Origin: Planctomycetota bacterium
GTDB taxonomy: Bacteria > Planctomycetota > UBA1135 > GCA-002686595
Assembly (NCBI GenBank): GCA_020853575.1
Contig: JADYYP010000068.1
Span: 1 to 64,000 of the forward strand
DNA: 64,000 nt
Direction of reading: 5' to 3'
Below the pieces are notes generated by a model that saw only the letters and a list, made by a program, of their open reading frames with translations, did not search any database and was not told where the DNA came from. Numbering within the stretch: the first letter of the stretch is position 1; every line of letters starts with the position of its first letter. Of the stretch, positions 7,459 through 16,206 are shown in pieces. A program made the position numbers and the translations under genes.

Positions 7459-9087
7459 TCACCGAGACGCGGTGACGAGGCGATCGAGGATCCGCTGCTT
7501 GCGCTCGCGGACCTCGGTCTCAAAGTGCTGCTTCCAACCGTGCGGAGTGAGCTTGGCGACGTCGGTCTCGACGCCGATGCGCAGCAGCACGTCGCGTAGG
7601 TAATCGCGCGGGTTGATTCCGATCTCGTGACACGTGCGCACGAGCGTGTAGAGCACGGCTGCGCGTTCGCCGCCCGTCTCCCGCTGGAAGAAGAGCCAGT
7701 TCTTGCGCCCTACCGCGAGCGGTCGCAGCGCGCGCTCGGCAGCGTTGTTCTCTGCTTCAAGCCGGCCGTCGTCGAGAAAACGGTACAGCGCTGTACGCAG
7801 ATGCAGGCAGTAGTCGATCGCCTTGGCCAGCGGACACTTGTCGAGCACCTTGGGCCGCGTCATCACCAGCCAGTCGAAGAAGTCGTCGAGGACCTTGCGC
7901 GTGTGTTCCTCGCGCAATGCCGTGCGCTCGGGTGGATCGAGCCCGGCTTCCTTCGCGACGCGCTCTACCGTGAAGATCCGGCCGATACGGTCGAGCGCCT
8001 GGGCGGCGAGCTGCGGCTCGCTGATCCTGGCCTTGACGAAGTAGCGGCGCGCGTGCGCCCAGCACGCGACTTCGGTCGCGCCGCCTGTCACGAAGAGCGG
8101 GTTGTAGCCTTGGTAGGCGTCTGCGTGCACGTAGCCCTTGTACTTCGCCAGCACCGACAGCGGCCGCTCCGCCTCGCGCGACGGGGAGAAGTCGTACGCG
8201 CAGCGGCCATCGCCGTCGCAGTACACCCACACGCGACCCTCCTTGCGACCACCGCTGCCCGAGCGCGCGATCACCACCGGCGTGTCGTCGGTGAAGATGA
8301 AGGGCGACGCGAGCACTTCGGCCAGCGTCCACCGCGCGATCGGAGCCAGCAGATCGGCTGCGAATTTCACCGTCTCGCACATCACCGACCGCGCCACCGT
8401 CACGCCTTCGGACGCGTACTTCCGTTCCTGGCGGTGATACGGCATGTGGTGCAGGAAGCGCTCCTCGATCACGTGCGCCACGAAACCGACGCCGAGCAGG
8501 CCCTTGTCGAGCACGCGCGCCGGACCTGGCGCGATCATCACCGTTTCCTGACACGCGCGGCAGCAGTACTTCTTGCGCACGATCTCGTGCACCACGCAGG
8601 TTTCGATGCGCTCAAGTTCCTCCGCCGTCTCGCTGCCGAACTCTTCGAGCTGCGCGCCGCACTTGCAGCGACGCTGCTCGCCTTCGAGCTCGAACACCGT
8701 GCGGAAGCGCGGCTGATCCGCGGGAAACTCTCTGCGCCGACCGTGCGGCTTCTTGGGCGTGCCGCTGGAGACAGCGGATGTCGTCGCCGCAGCAGTACGC
8801 ATCGCCGCGACGCGCGCCGCGGCTTCGGTCAGCTCGGCGAAGAGCAGGTGGCCCTGGTGGATAGGCGGAGCCGCGTGCCTCTCGCTCTTCGCTGCGAACA
8901 CCATGTTGCGCAGCACGCGGACGTTGTGTTCGAGATTGGCGATCTGCTCGCGCTGCGCCGCGATCGTCTTCGCTTCGTCGGCAATGCGCTGGTCGCGGAG
9001 CGCGAGCTGTTGGCGTTGCGCGAGAATCAGCGCTTTGAGTTGCTCGACTTCATCGGGTAGCTCGCTCAGCTCGATCGCCAGATTCAC
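7459..9087 (-). CDS. tnpC: IS66-family transposase TnpC
   Basis: A 542-residue DDE transposase. Residues 1-60 are a helical leucine-rich coiled coil (QLALRDQRIADEAKTI); a zinc-binding region follows at about 130-190 with the pairs RCKCG and CCRACQ. The catalytic core carries FIFTDDTPVV (first Asp), YVHADAYQGY (second Asp) and ENNAAERALRPL (Glu), the usual IS66 signature. The C-terminus (HEIGINPRDYLRDVLLRIG) is also typical. Its length fits full-length family members. It starts at 9087 inside the end of tnpB, a 38-base overlap indicating coupled translation. Confidence 0.96.
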   Translation of the reverse strand: MNLAIELSELPDEVEQLKALILAQRQQLALRDQRIADEAKTIAAQREQIANLEHNVRVLRNMVFAAKSERHAAPPIHQGHLLFAELTEAAARVAAMRTAAATTSAVSSGTPKKPHGRRREFPADQPRFRTVFELEGEQRRCKCGAQLEEFGSETAEELERIETCVVHEIVRKKYCCRACQETVMIAPGPARVLDKGLLGVGFVAHVIEERFLHHMPYHRQERKYASEGVTVARSVMCETVKFAADLLAPIARWTLAEVLASPFIFTDDTPVVIARSGSGGRKEGRVWVYCDGDGRCAYDFSPSREAERPLSVLAKYKGYVHADAYQGYNPLFVTGGATEVACWAHARRYFVKARISEPQLAAQALDRIGRIFTVERVAKEAGLDPPERTALREEHTRKVLDDFFDWLVMTRPKVLDKCPLAKAIDYCLHLRTALYRFLDDGRLEAENNAAERALRPLAVGRKNWLFFQRETGGERAAVLYTLVRTCHEIGINPRDYLRDVLLRIGVETDVAKLTPHGWKQHFETEVRERKQRILDRLVTASR

Positions 9088-9445
9088 GCGAAGTGATATT
9101 CACCTCGCGCGCGAAGTCACGGCGGAATCTCCCTGATTTCGTATCCACGCCCGAGAGCAACATCACTAGTTGCTCGCGCGAGAGCACGACTCGTCGAGCA
9201 CCAGGACAAAGCGGCTCGAAGAAGCCGCGCTCAAGACGCTTCGTCAATGTCCAGAAACCGTTGCGATCCCACACCAGGAGCTTCACCCGATCACGACGAC
9301 GGTTGAAGAAGCAGAAGATGTGACCGGAGAACGGGTCTTCTCCGATGTCGTCGCGAACCAGGCGCACCAGCCCGTCGATATCCGTGGACACGAAGACGGG
9401 AGTCGCCGACGCGAAGATGCGAACGGATCGCCGCAGCTTCAGCAT
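9050..9445 (-). CDS. tnpB: IS66 accessory protein TnpB
   Basis: A 131-residue protein of the IS66 Orf2 family. The family signature is visible: DIDGLVRLVRD, then FSGHIFCFFNRRRDRVKLLVWDRNGFW and the FEPL-containing segment. It is required with TnpA and TnpC for transposition of IS66-type elements, though its biochemical role is poorly known. The C-terminal tail beyond about residue 110 is longer than in short members. It overlaps tnpA by seven bases and tnpC by 38 bases. Confidence 0.93.
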   Translation of the reverse strand: MLKLRRSVRIFASATPVFVSTDIDGLVRLVRDDIGEDPFSGHIFCFFNRRRDRVKLLVWDRNGFWTLTKRLERGFFEPLCPGARRVVLSREQLVMLLSGVDTKSGRFRRDFAREVNITSRESGDRAERATR

Positions 9446-9762
9446 CGCTCGATCGCCGCGAGCACACGCGCCAGCCCTTCGACGATGGCCGCTCCGTCGA
9501 TCCGGACTCGGCGGTTGTCGGGGAGCACGACCTCGATCCGACTCGCGCTCGCGGCGCCGTGCTCGATCAGTTCGACGAAAGCCTGCTCCTCCCGATCGGG
9601 TGTTGCGTATCGCCGGCTCTCGTCACGGAATCGCGTGTTCCACGCGCGTACCGTGCGCACGTCGACGCCCGCCCGACGGGCGACCTCTCGCTGAGTCAGC
9701 CCCTGCCGCACCCCAAGCGCGATCCACTCGCGCGCACGCTCACGCCGAGAAACCAAGTCCAT
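9439..9762 (-). CDS. tnpA: IS66 accessory protein TnpA
   Basis: A 107-residue small helix-turn-helix protein, first gene of the IS. Residues 15-45 (QGLTQREVARRAGVDVRTVRAW) form the helix-turn-helix. The C-terminal half contains SRIEVVLPDNRRVRIDG, the typical IS66 TnpA ending. It presumably binds the element's ends. The start lies about 60 bases inside the right inverted repeat, leaving room for a promoter. Confidence 0.88.
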   Translation of the reverse strand: MDLVSRRERAREWIALGVRQGLTQREVARRAGVDVRTVRAWNTRFRDESRRYATPDREEQAFVELIEHGAASASRIEVVLPDNRRVRIDGAAIVEGLARVLAAIERC

Positions 9763-9821
9763 GCAAGCGAGCTTGCGACCTCGTTCGCGCCGCTTCCAGG
9801 CGCGGTTGGCCGAACGGTTAC

Positions 9822-10241
9822 AATCGGCCCCCTGGCGTCGAGGCGAAAGCGGGTCAGAGCGGAGAATTCCGGGTGAGAGCGGGCGAAGTTTGCGGCGCTA
9901 AAGTGGCACAGGACGTCACGAGCGACCTGCTCGTCCACCGATCTCGTCGGGCTCGTGCGGCGACCCTGGCGCTATTCGCTCCCCGCGACGACCGTCGGGA
10001 GTACGAAAGGGGGCCGGCGGGCCGCCGAAGCGAACCGCCGACCCGGGAGAGGTCCCGCCGCGCTTCCCAGAACACGGTCGCCGCTCGCATGGCGCCGGTC
10101 CTTCGCGACGGGATCAGGTTGCGAGAATAGACCAAGCTCGGCGATCGAACGAGCCGGCCAAGATTCGAAGCCTGTCGAACTGCTCGCAGCCGGAGCGAGC
10201 CGCGCCTTGATCGAAACCTCGGCCCGTGGCTCAATCCCGGA
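9822..10241. other. Spacer right of the IS with two 14-bp end repeats; no gene
   Basis: About 420 bases without a convincing gene. It opens with the right-hand 8-bp target duplication of the IS and contains repeat copies at 9849-9862 (GCGGGTCAGAGCGG) and 9869-9882 (CCGGGTGAGAGCGG). Without the IS these two copies would lie about 75 bases from the copy at 7304, making a three-copy cluster near the island end. Confidence 0.55.
9849..9882 (+). repeat. End-proximal 14-bp repeats, copies 2 and 3
   Basis: Two tandem copies, 9849-9862 (two mismatches to the consensus) and 9869-9882 (exact), same orientation as those at 7304 and 56435. Spacing between copies is six bases. Confidence 0.6.
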
Positions 10242-10640
10242 ATGAAGACGACCTCCCTCGACCGTGAGATCCGCGCCCGGCTCGATTCGTTCGCCGCCGA
10301 GCTTTCGAGCCTTGTGCGCACGGCTGCCGTGGATTCGATCCACGCCGCGCTAGGGGCCGCGCAGACGACGGCCGTAGCCGCTGGCGCTGCAGCCGAGAAA
10401 CTCGACCGCAAGATCACGCGGCGCCGTCGGGGCGGCAAGCGCACGTCGGAGTCGGTGCTGGAGACCGCCGCGACCGTGCAGGCCTACATCAAGTCGCACG
10501 CTGGCGAGCGGCTGGAGCAGATCGCCAAGGGCCTGAGCATGTCCAGCAAGGACCTGAAGCTCCCGATCCAAAAGCTGTTCGCGCAGAAGGCGATCAAGAC
10601 GAAGGGCAAGAAGCGCGGGACGATGTACTTCGCGAAGTAG
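10242..10640 (+). CDS. Small basic DNA-binding protein (putative)
   Basis: A 132-residue protein. Residues 1-60 are an Ala-rich helix with alternating charges; residues 62-70 (TRRRRGGKR) are a basic linker; residues 75-132 look like a small winged-helix fold ending in a beta hairpin (KAIKTKGKKRGTMYFAK). The pattern of a variable N-terminus, an Arg/Lys-rich linker and this C-terminal fold is seen in small nucleoid or DNA-binding proteins of high-GC bacteria. The exact family is not recognised and the role is inferred from composition. It stands alone on its strand with BRCT gene downstream. Confidence 0.7.
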   Translation: MKTTSLDREIRARLDSFAAELSSLVRTAAVDSIHAALGAAQTTAVAAGAAAEKLDRKITRRRRGGKRTSESVLETAATVQAYIKSHAGERLEQIAKGLSMSSKDLKLPIQKLFAQKAIKTKGKKRGTMYFAK

Positions 10641-10771
10641 GGCGACCCTGCGCCACCGATCGGATTGACAGTTCGGTGGACTTGGGGAGCATGGCGTCGG
10701 CGCGCTCGCGTTCCGCGGCGTGGTCTCGGTCACGGGTGCGCCACCGGTGCCCTAGACGAGGAAAACCCTCA

Positions 10772-11461
10772 ATGAGCGCAACGCTTGATCCCGACGGCCA
10801 ACCGATCGTCCGCTCGTTCAATGCCAAGCGTCTGGAGGACAGCGCGATCGACGAGCTGATCGGTGTCTGTCGCGGCGTGCTCGCGGACGGCGCGGTCTCC
10901 GATGGCGAGGCGCTGTTCCTGCTCGACTGGTTGAACAAGAACCGCGCTGCCGCGAACCTCTGGCCAGCAAACGTGCTGTACGAACGGCTGCGTCGCATGC
11001 TGCTCGACAAGCAGCTAGACCCCGACGAGCAGGGCGAACTACTCGTCTTGCTCCGCCAAGTGATCGGCGGCAGCCCGTCCGAGGCGGCAGATCTGCTCGC
11101 GCGCGTTGACACGGACGCCAGCGGAGACCCGCCGCGTAGCGTGTCCACCGCACTCCCGCTCGATGACCCACAGCCGACGATCGAGTTCGTCGGTCGCCAG
11201 TTCTGCCTGACGGGGAAGTTCGTGTACGGGAGCCGCACGGATTGCGAGGCGGAGGTCATCGCCCGCGGTGGGGCCGCCAAGTCCGGTCCGAGCCGGTCGA
11301 CGTCGTATCTGGTGATTGGTCACGTAGGCAGCGCCCAGTGGATCCACTCCAGCCACGGCAGGAAGATCGAGAAGGCGGTCGAACTCCGCGAACTCGGAGC
11401 TCCGGTCGCGATCGTCTCCGAGTTGCACTGGACGAATGCTCTGATCGCTATGCCGCGGTAG
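10772..11461 (+). CDS. BRCT-domain protein
   Basis: A 229-residue protein. Residues about 15-90 are helical and acidic and resemble a TerB-like or calcium-independent helical bundle (DELIGVCRGVLADGAVSDGEALFLLDWL). Residues about 130-220 are a BRCT domain of the NAD-dependent DNA ligase type (QFCLTGKFVYGSR, then VIARGGAAKSG, SYLVIGHVGS and AVELRELGAPVAIVSELHW). The ATG at 10772 follows GAGGAAAA; an earlier in-frame start has no ribosome site. Stand-alone BRCT proteins bind phosphopeptides or DNA ends; a role in DNA repair or element replication is inference. Confidence 0.85.
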   Translation: MSATLDPDGQPIVRSFNAKRLEDSAIDELIGVCRGVLADGAVSDGEALFLLDWLNKNRAAANLWPANVLYERLRRMLLDKQLDPDEQGELLVLLRQVIGGSPSEAADLLARVDTDASGDPPRSVSTALPLDDPQPTIEFVGRQFCLTGKFVYGSRTDCEAEVIARGGAAKSGPSRSTSYLVIGHVGSAQWIHSSHGRKIEKAVELRELGAPVAIVSELHWTNALIAMPR

Positions 11462-11504
11462 CACACGCCGCGACACCCGCGGTGCGTCCCGAGCCAACTC
11501 GGGG

Positions 11505-11777
11505 CTAGCGGATCGAGAACCGCGTGCGCACGAGCTTCTTGCCGGCGCGGCCGCGACCACCCACAACGCGATGAGTAGTCCCTGGGCGGAGCCGCGTCGT
11601 CGACCCGACGACGGCTTCACCGCGGGTCAAGACGCCCTCGACGAACCGCTGAGCGTCAGCCGCTCGCTCCACGTCGCGGGCTAGGTCTTGAGCGAACTTC
11701 GACACTCGGACCGGCGTAGCGTTCCGCCTGGCCTTGCGCACGCTTCGTTGCTTCGACTTCTTGACCGGCATGGACAC
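11505..11777 (-). CDS. Small basic hypothetical protein
   Basis: A 90-residue lysine- and arginine-rich protein (MPVKKSKQRSVRKARRNATP at the start). The ATG at 11771 may be preferred over 11777. No domain is recognised. The middle (FAQDLARDVERAADAQRFVEG) is helical and the end is rich in Gly and Arg. It is convergent with the BRCT gene and lies 29 bases downstream of the metalloprotease gene's end on the same strand. Confidence 0.45.
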   Translation of the reverse strand: MSMPVKKSKQRSVRKARRNATPVRVSKFAQDLARDVERAADAQRFVEGVLTRGEAVVGSTTRLRPGTTHRVVGGRGRAGKKLVRTRFSIR

Positions 11778-11806
11778 CGCAATGGTAGACCATCATCGGC
11801 ATGTCC

Positions 11807-13288
11807 CTAGTCGAATCCGCAGTCAAACGTGCGCCGCCGCAGCAGCACGGCACCGTTGTCCGGATCGAGCGAGTGCGTCTTGTGCGGGTGCATCGGGTGC
11901 GCCACATGCGTCGCGTGCACCCCGCCCAGGTCAACGCGCCCACGGCAGAGCAACCTCTCGGTGAACCACCGAGCAGCCATTTCCGCGTCAGGCTGTGCCG
12001 CGGTGACGGCCGCGGCTGACGTGGCCTTCAGGATGCGCGGCGCCTCACTGGCGACGTGCACGTGGAGGTTGGTCTCGCCAAGTCCGAACGTGGCGCCCGG
12101 GATTGTCAGCATCGGCAGCTTCGTCAGCCCGAAGATCGATCGGGCCCGAGAGACACCGAGCCGTCGAGACCTTCCCCGCACCTGAGCCCGTCGCTGCGAC
12201 GCGCTGGGAGACACGCCGTGGATCGACAAGACTCCCCGACGAATGAACGCGCTCTCGATCGCCGACCCGTAGCGTCCGCTGAACACGTCTTGGTCTGCCG
12301 CGATGAGCTGCTCGGCCACCTGCGCGAAGTAGTCCGGCGCGATGGGGGCGTCGCGGATCGCCTCGACGAGCAGGTGCGCGAAGTCGTCGCTGACTTGCGC
12401 GAGGATTGCGTCCGTCGGCTTCCCCAGAAGCGCCACCATGTTCGACATCGCCTCGAAGGCGCCGGCGGTGAACACGCGCGAGAAAGAGTGCGGCTCCGAG
12501 CTCAGATGAGAGTCCGGCGCCGACGGCGGCAGCGATTCCGGCACTCGGTAGAAGAACGAGTTGACCGCGTTGCGCAGCGCGTCTGGGGCAGCCCCCGAGG
12601 GCTCGAACTGGCGGATCGCCCATCCGAGTTCTTCCGCAACGCGCGATAGACGCGACGAGCGGTAGAGCTTGCTGCCGACCTCGGCGAGCACCGCTTGGCG
12701 CAGCTCGCTACTCTGGAGCCCGACTAAGATTGCACAGATGTCCCCGAAGGACTCGTGAAACGCAGCAGCCTCGACGCTAAGCGCGTCCCAGAGCTGCGGG
12801 CGGATGATGTCCAAGACGGCGTGTCCCATCTCGTGGAGCAAGATGTCCGGGCTCTCGCCCGAGTAGACCGTGCTCGCTCCGACGCGCTCGTGGAAGAACG
12901 ACAGTCCGCGCCGGTCGTAGTAGGCGTTGAGATCGACGCCGCGATCGAGCGCGACGGGCAGCGACTTGCCGGTGAACCACTGCTCGCCCGGCAGGTGCTT
13001 GCTCCAGAACTTCGCGCCGCGCGCGAGCGCGTCCGAAGCCGCCCAGTACCGGAACCCCGACGTGCCGCGAGCGTACTGCCGAGCCTTGGGCCGAGCGCCC
13101 TTGATGTCGACGCGCAGCGAGTAGGCTGCGGGATCGGAGGCTCGCCGCGGGATCGGTTCGCCGCCGGCCATCGGGTCGTCGAGCCAGACCAGTACTCGCG
13201 TTGACTTGGCGGCCTTCGAAGGACGGTGGGAGCTCGGTCGTTTCGCGGGGCGAGTGGATTGCTTGCGACGCGTGGTGCTGGGGGACAT
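11807..13288 (-). CDS. HExxH zinc metallopeptidase, gluzincin-like
   Basis: A 493-residue protein. The ATG at 13288 was chosen because GGAGG lies six bases upstream. The zinc site is LLHEMGHAVLD (His152, Glu153, His156), and 22 residues on AFHESFGDICA provides Glu179 as the likely third ligand, the order seen in thermolysin-type gluzincins. A basic, low-complexity N-terminus of about 30 residues precedes the domain and is not a signal peptide, so the enzyme may stay in the cell or leave by another route. The C-terminal 150 residues have no recognised domain. It sits between small hypothetical genes in the island. Peptidase activity follows from the family; the substrate is unknown. Confidence 0.8.
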   Translation of the reverse strand: MSPSTTRRKQSTRPAKRPSSHRPSKAAKSTRVLVWLDDPMAGGEPIPRRASDPAAYSLRVDIKGARPKARQYARGTSGFRYWAASDALARGAKFWSKHLPGEQWFTGKSLPVALDRGVDLNAYYDRRGLSFFHERVGASTVYSGESPDILLHEMGHAVLDIIRPQLWDALSVEAAAFHESFGDICAILVGLQSSELRQAVLAEVGSKLYRSSRLSRVAEELGWAIRQFEPSGAAPDALRNAVNSFFYRVPESLPPSAPDSHLSSEPHSFSRVFTAGAFEAMSNMVALLGKPTDAILAQVSDDFAHLLVEAIRDAPIAPDYFAQVAEQLIAADQDVFSGRYGSAIESAFIRRGVLSIHGVSPSASQRRAQVRGRSRRLGVSRARSIFGLTKLPMLTIPGATFGLGETNLHVHVASEAPRILKATSAAAVTAAQPDAEMAARWFTERLLCRGRVDLGGVHATHVAHPMHPHKTHSLDPDNGAVLLRRRTFDCGFD

Positions 13289-13541
13289 TCGTGCCTCCGT
13301 GGGGTGGGAGACTCTCGGGGAGTTCGCTCCCTTCTTGCAGGGGCGCGCTCGCGAGCAAGGGAACGCGCAATCGACATGCTGAGCTCGGCCTCCCAGGCCT
13401 GAGACTAGAGACGCTGGGCGGCAGCGCGCACCCCCCGACGGAGGCTGCGCAGGACGTGGGCCGACTCGCGCCCGAAGGCGGCGTCGACGCGACGGGAACG
13501 GTGCGGCACGTTCAGCCCGCGTCGACGCCCGTGCACTGGGA

Positions 13542-14528
13542 TCAGTTGGCACTCAGCGGGCCGGGGCCAGGCGAAGGCGCGGGTCTCACGCCGGTTGCGG
13601 CCACCGTGGCGCTGGTGCGAGCGACATCGCCGGTCACTCTCTCCACGCGGTCGTAGAGATCGTCGATGTCCTTTTGGCCGCGGCTCTTGCCAAGCGTCCG
13701 CAAGAGGGCGATCAGTCCGACGAGTCCTGCGCTTCCTCCGGCACCGAGCAGTCCGAAGAAGTCGCCTTCCGTCTCTTCCTGGATCGCCTTGATCTGGGCC
13801 TCGCTCAGACCCTGCGCCTTCCCGACTGCGTCGATCTGCGCTCGCAGCTCCGCGCGCAGCTTCTCGTCGGCGAGCACGTTAGCCTCTCGGGCATCGGCGA
13901 TGACTTCTTCGCGCACCTTCGCGAGCTTCGACTCGTCGAGGGTTTTGAGTTGCTCTTCCAGCTTCGCGAGGCGGCTCTTGTCCGCTGGCTCCATGATCTC
14001 GCGATCCCGTGCGGAACGCTCGATCGCCTCGACCCGTCGCGCAACGCCAGCAAAGGGCTCCACGGCACGTTCAAGCGCGGCCAAGCGCGGCCCCTGCGCG
14101 GAGACCGTTGCGTCGAGCTTCTCCAGCTTCTGCTCCGACTCCTTTGCCGTGTCGTCGATGCCCCCGAGGAAGCTCGCGATCAGCGCGCCCACACCATCCA
14201 CTCCGGGAACCGCCTTGCCCGCGATCCGCGCAATTGCCTCGACAATGTTGTTCATCAACCGGCGCTGGGCGTCGAGTTCGCTCCGAATCTGGGCGAATTG
14301 TGCCTCGCGCGCGGCGCTGCGCTCGTCCAGGTGGGCCTGGTAGCTGTCGAGCGGAGCAGGGTCTGAATTGGGATGGCTGCGTGCGGCAGCGATCACGGCG
14401 CCGGCCACGTCTTCGACGGCGCGGGTGCCGTTCTCTGCGTAGCGCTGCGTTGCGTCAGGCGAAACGCGACAGGCGATGGTCGCGAAGGAAACGAGAATCG
14501 CCGCACGGACAAGGCGCAGTCGGTTCAT
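13542..14528 (-). CDS. Coiled-coil lipoprotein with C-terminal membrane helix
   Basis: A 328-residue protein. It starts MNRLRLVRAAILVSFATIAC, a signal peptide with a plausible lipid-attachment Cys at 20. Residues about 55-240 are predominantly coiled coil (AREAQFAQIRSELDAQRRLM, SRLAKLEEQLKTLDESKLAK). A glycine-rich hydrophobic helix (LLGAGGSAGLVGLIALL) lies at about residues 258-275, followed by a charged tail. No family is recognised. It could be an envelope-anchored phage-like or scaffold protein. It is on the same strand as the nuclease at 14654, 125 bases apart. Confidence 0.7.
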   Translation of the reverse strand: MNRLRLVRAAILVSFATIACRVSPDATQRYAENGTRAVEDVAGAVIAAARSHPNSDPAPLDSYQAHLDERSAAREAQFAQIRSELDAQRRLMNNIVEAIARIAGKAVPGVDGVGALIASFLGGIDDTAKESEQKLEKLDATVSAQGPRLAALERAVEPFAGVARRVEAIERSARDREIMEPADKSRLAKLEEQLKTLDESKLAKVREEVIADAREANVLADEKLRAELRAQIDAVGKAQGLSEAQIKAIQEETEGDFFGLLGAGGSAGLVGLIALLRTLGKSRGQKDIDDLYDRVERVTGDVARTSATVAATGVRPAPSPGPGPLSAN

Positions 14529-14653
14529 GGTGGGAAGTCCAATCGGGTTTCATGGGGGAAGCGCCGGTCGTCGTCGTCCGAGCGAATTGCGCGAACAGGC
14601 CGACGGCCGCGTGTGCGAACGGAGAGCGCTGAGCGGTCAGGGAGGTCGCGGTG

Positions 14654-15589
14654 TCAGACTGCGATCCCCATGACGACCGGACAGTGGTCGGACGCTACGG
14701 TCTTCGCGGTGACCCCGGCGAACCGCGACGTACCGGCCTGTGTCGCCTTGGGCGTCAGGCCCTTGCGCACGAGTTCGGGCAGCGCGTTGCTCACGTTTGC
14801 GAGCGACTTCGAGAGCAAGAGGTAATCGAGCTGGCGGTAGGCCTCCGGCAGGTGGCACTTCTTGTTTCCCTCCCAGTAGTGCGTCCAGCGCTCTGCTCCA
14901 GGGAGCCGCCCGATCACGTCCTCGATCTGATCCCAGTCCACGAGCGACTTGATGGCGCTGGTCGTGCCTTGGTCGGCCTCGCGGTAGTCGTTGAAGTCGC
15001 CGAGGACCACGAAGGGCTTCTTGCCGGCCTGCGCGCCGAAGCGGTCCTTGACGATCTTCTTCACGGCTGCGGCCTGATCGGCACGTCGGTCGCGCGTGCG
15101 CTTGCGGCCCTCGCACGGGTGTTCCTTGTCGAGCATGGACTTGAAGTGCTGCACGAACAGCGTCAGGGCCTTTCCGCCGCCGACATCGAGGTCCACTTCC
15201 AAGCAGTCGCGCGAGAAGACGCCCAGGTGCTGGTAGCTGCGCGCGTGAACGATCGGGAACTTGCTGAGCACGGCGACGTCGATCCGGCGGGGGTCGGGCC
15301 CGTCGATGAGGATCGAGTGGGGGAACGACTTGGAACCGCCCAGGAAGTCGTTGCGGAAGCGGCGCAAGACTTCGAGGTTCTCGACCTCTTGGAGCGCCAC
15401 CACGTCGGCCTTCATGGCCTTGATCGCCGCGGCGGTGAGCTTCTTCTCCGTGGCGTTGAGCACGTCGAAGGCGGTCTGGTTGACGTCCCAGCCGTCCTTG
15501 ACGGCGTTCTCGGGCTTGACGTTGGACTGGAAGCGGAACCGCGCGAAGAGGTTCTCGCAGTTGAACGTGCCGATGCGGACGGTGGTCAT
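14654..15589 (-). CDS. Endonuclease/exonuclease/phosphatase (EEP) family protein
   Basis: A 311-residue metal-dependent phosphodiesterase-fold enzyme. All hallmark motifs are present in order: TFNCENL (Asn10), ALQEVEN (Glu68), RRIDVAVLS (Asp104), VVLGDFND (Asp198, Asn200), RQLDYLLLS (Asp255) and ASDHCPV (Asp301, His302). The closest general type is the nuclease branch found in secreted or phage-associated DNases, but the phosphatase branch shares these residues. No signal peptide is seen. The ATG at 15589 follows GAGAGCACC, a weak ribosome site. Function within the island is not clear; DNA degradation is a reasonable guess. Confidence 0.9.
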   Translation of the reverse strand: MTTVRIGTFNCENLFARFRFQSNVKPENAVKDGWDVNQTAFDVLNATEKKLTAAAIKAMKADVVALQEVENLEVLRRFRNDFLGGSKSFPHSILIDGPDPRRIDVAVLSKFPIVHARSYQHLGVFSRDCLEVDLDVGGGKALTLFVQHFKSMLDKEHPCEGRKRTRDRRADQAAAVKKIVKDRFGAQAGKKPFVVLGDFNDYREADQGTTSAIKSLVDWDQIEDVIGRLPGAERWTHYWEGNKKCHLPEAYRQLDYLLLSKSLANVSNALPELVRKGLTPKATQAGTSRFAGVTAKTVASDHCPVVMGIAV

Positions 15590-15816
15590 GGGGTGCTCTC
15601 CTCAGGGAATGCCAGGGGCCTGGCGTGCGAAAGGGAAAGGCCATACCCGGAAACGCAAACATGCTGACCGCACCCCTGAACTGCAGGGAAGGCCAACCTC
15701 GACAGAACAAGTTTCTAACCACCGAGATGATGGGCCACTTCACCCGCCCCATCGCCAGACCGCTAGATGCAACCCACAGCGCCGCCTGGAACCCGGCGAA
15801 TTGGAGTTGCAGAAAT

Positions 15817-16206
15817 TCAGTTTCCGCGGCTGCCTGACGGGCTCGACGTCGGAAAAACCGCAATCCAGCCCCCCTTTCGATCCCGAGAATAGGCCGCGAG
15901 TTCCGCGAGCAGCGGCTGGAGGTACGGCGACCGCTTCCCGCGCTGCGCCAAGAGGCACGTCTGCTGAACTTCGAGGAAAGCCGGAGCCAGACCTGACAGC
16001 ATGCCCCGAATTCTCAGGTCACGTATGCGGCGATAGCGGTCGCCGGGGTCGGGCTGAATCCGAAGTGATGCAAGCTGGTAACGCTCCCATTCGTCGTCGG
16101 GAGGGGGAGTATCCCCGCAGGTCATTTTCATACGATAGTCCTCAAGCGACGCCATTAGTTGCGAGCGGAACACTCTAATCGGGTTCAGCAGGTCAGACCA
16201 TTTCAT
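15817..16206 (-). CDS. Hypothetical protein, last gene of the sensor/kinase operon
   Basis: A 129-residue protein starting MKWSDLLNPIRVFRSQLMAS, overlapping the receiver gene by four bases (ATGA). It is mixed-charge and helical with no recognised domain, membrane helix or signal peptide. Translational coupling to the receiver-domain protein suggests it is the effector or a binding partner of that protein. Nothing further can be said from sequence. Confidence 0.65.
   Translation of the reverse strand: MKWSDLLNPIRVFRSQLMASLEDYRMKMTCGDTPPPDDEWERYQLASLRIQPDPGDRYRRIRDLRIRGMLSGLAPAFLEVQQTCLLAQRGKRSPYLQPLLAELAAYSRDRKGGWIAVFPTSSPSGSRGN

Larger units (their letters stand above)
7359..9821 (-). mobile_element. 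IS66-family insertion sequence, complete, 2463 bp
   Basis: Ends carry imperfect terminal inverted repeats of about 23 bases starting GTAACCGTTCGGC (7359-7381 and 9799-9821), matching in about 20 positions. An 8-bp direct duplication AATCGGCC flanks both ends (7351-7358 and 9822-9829), as expected for IS66. Three genes, tnpA, tnpB and tnpC, lie in order on the minus strand with short overlaps. All ends and genes are intact, so the insertion is probably recent and the element may be active. It split the cluster of 14-bp repeats at the left end of the island. Confidence 0.95.

Noticed and set aside
7627..9060. A 477-codon plus-strand frame antisense to the IS66 transposase
   Set aside because: The transposase on the other strand has all catalytic motifs; the antisense frame has none.
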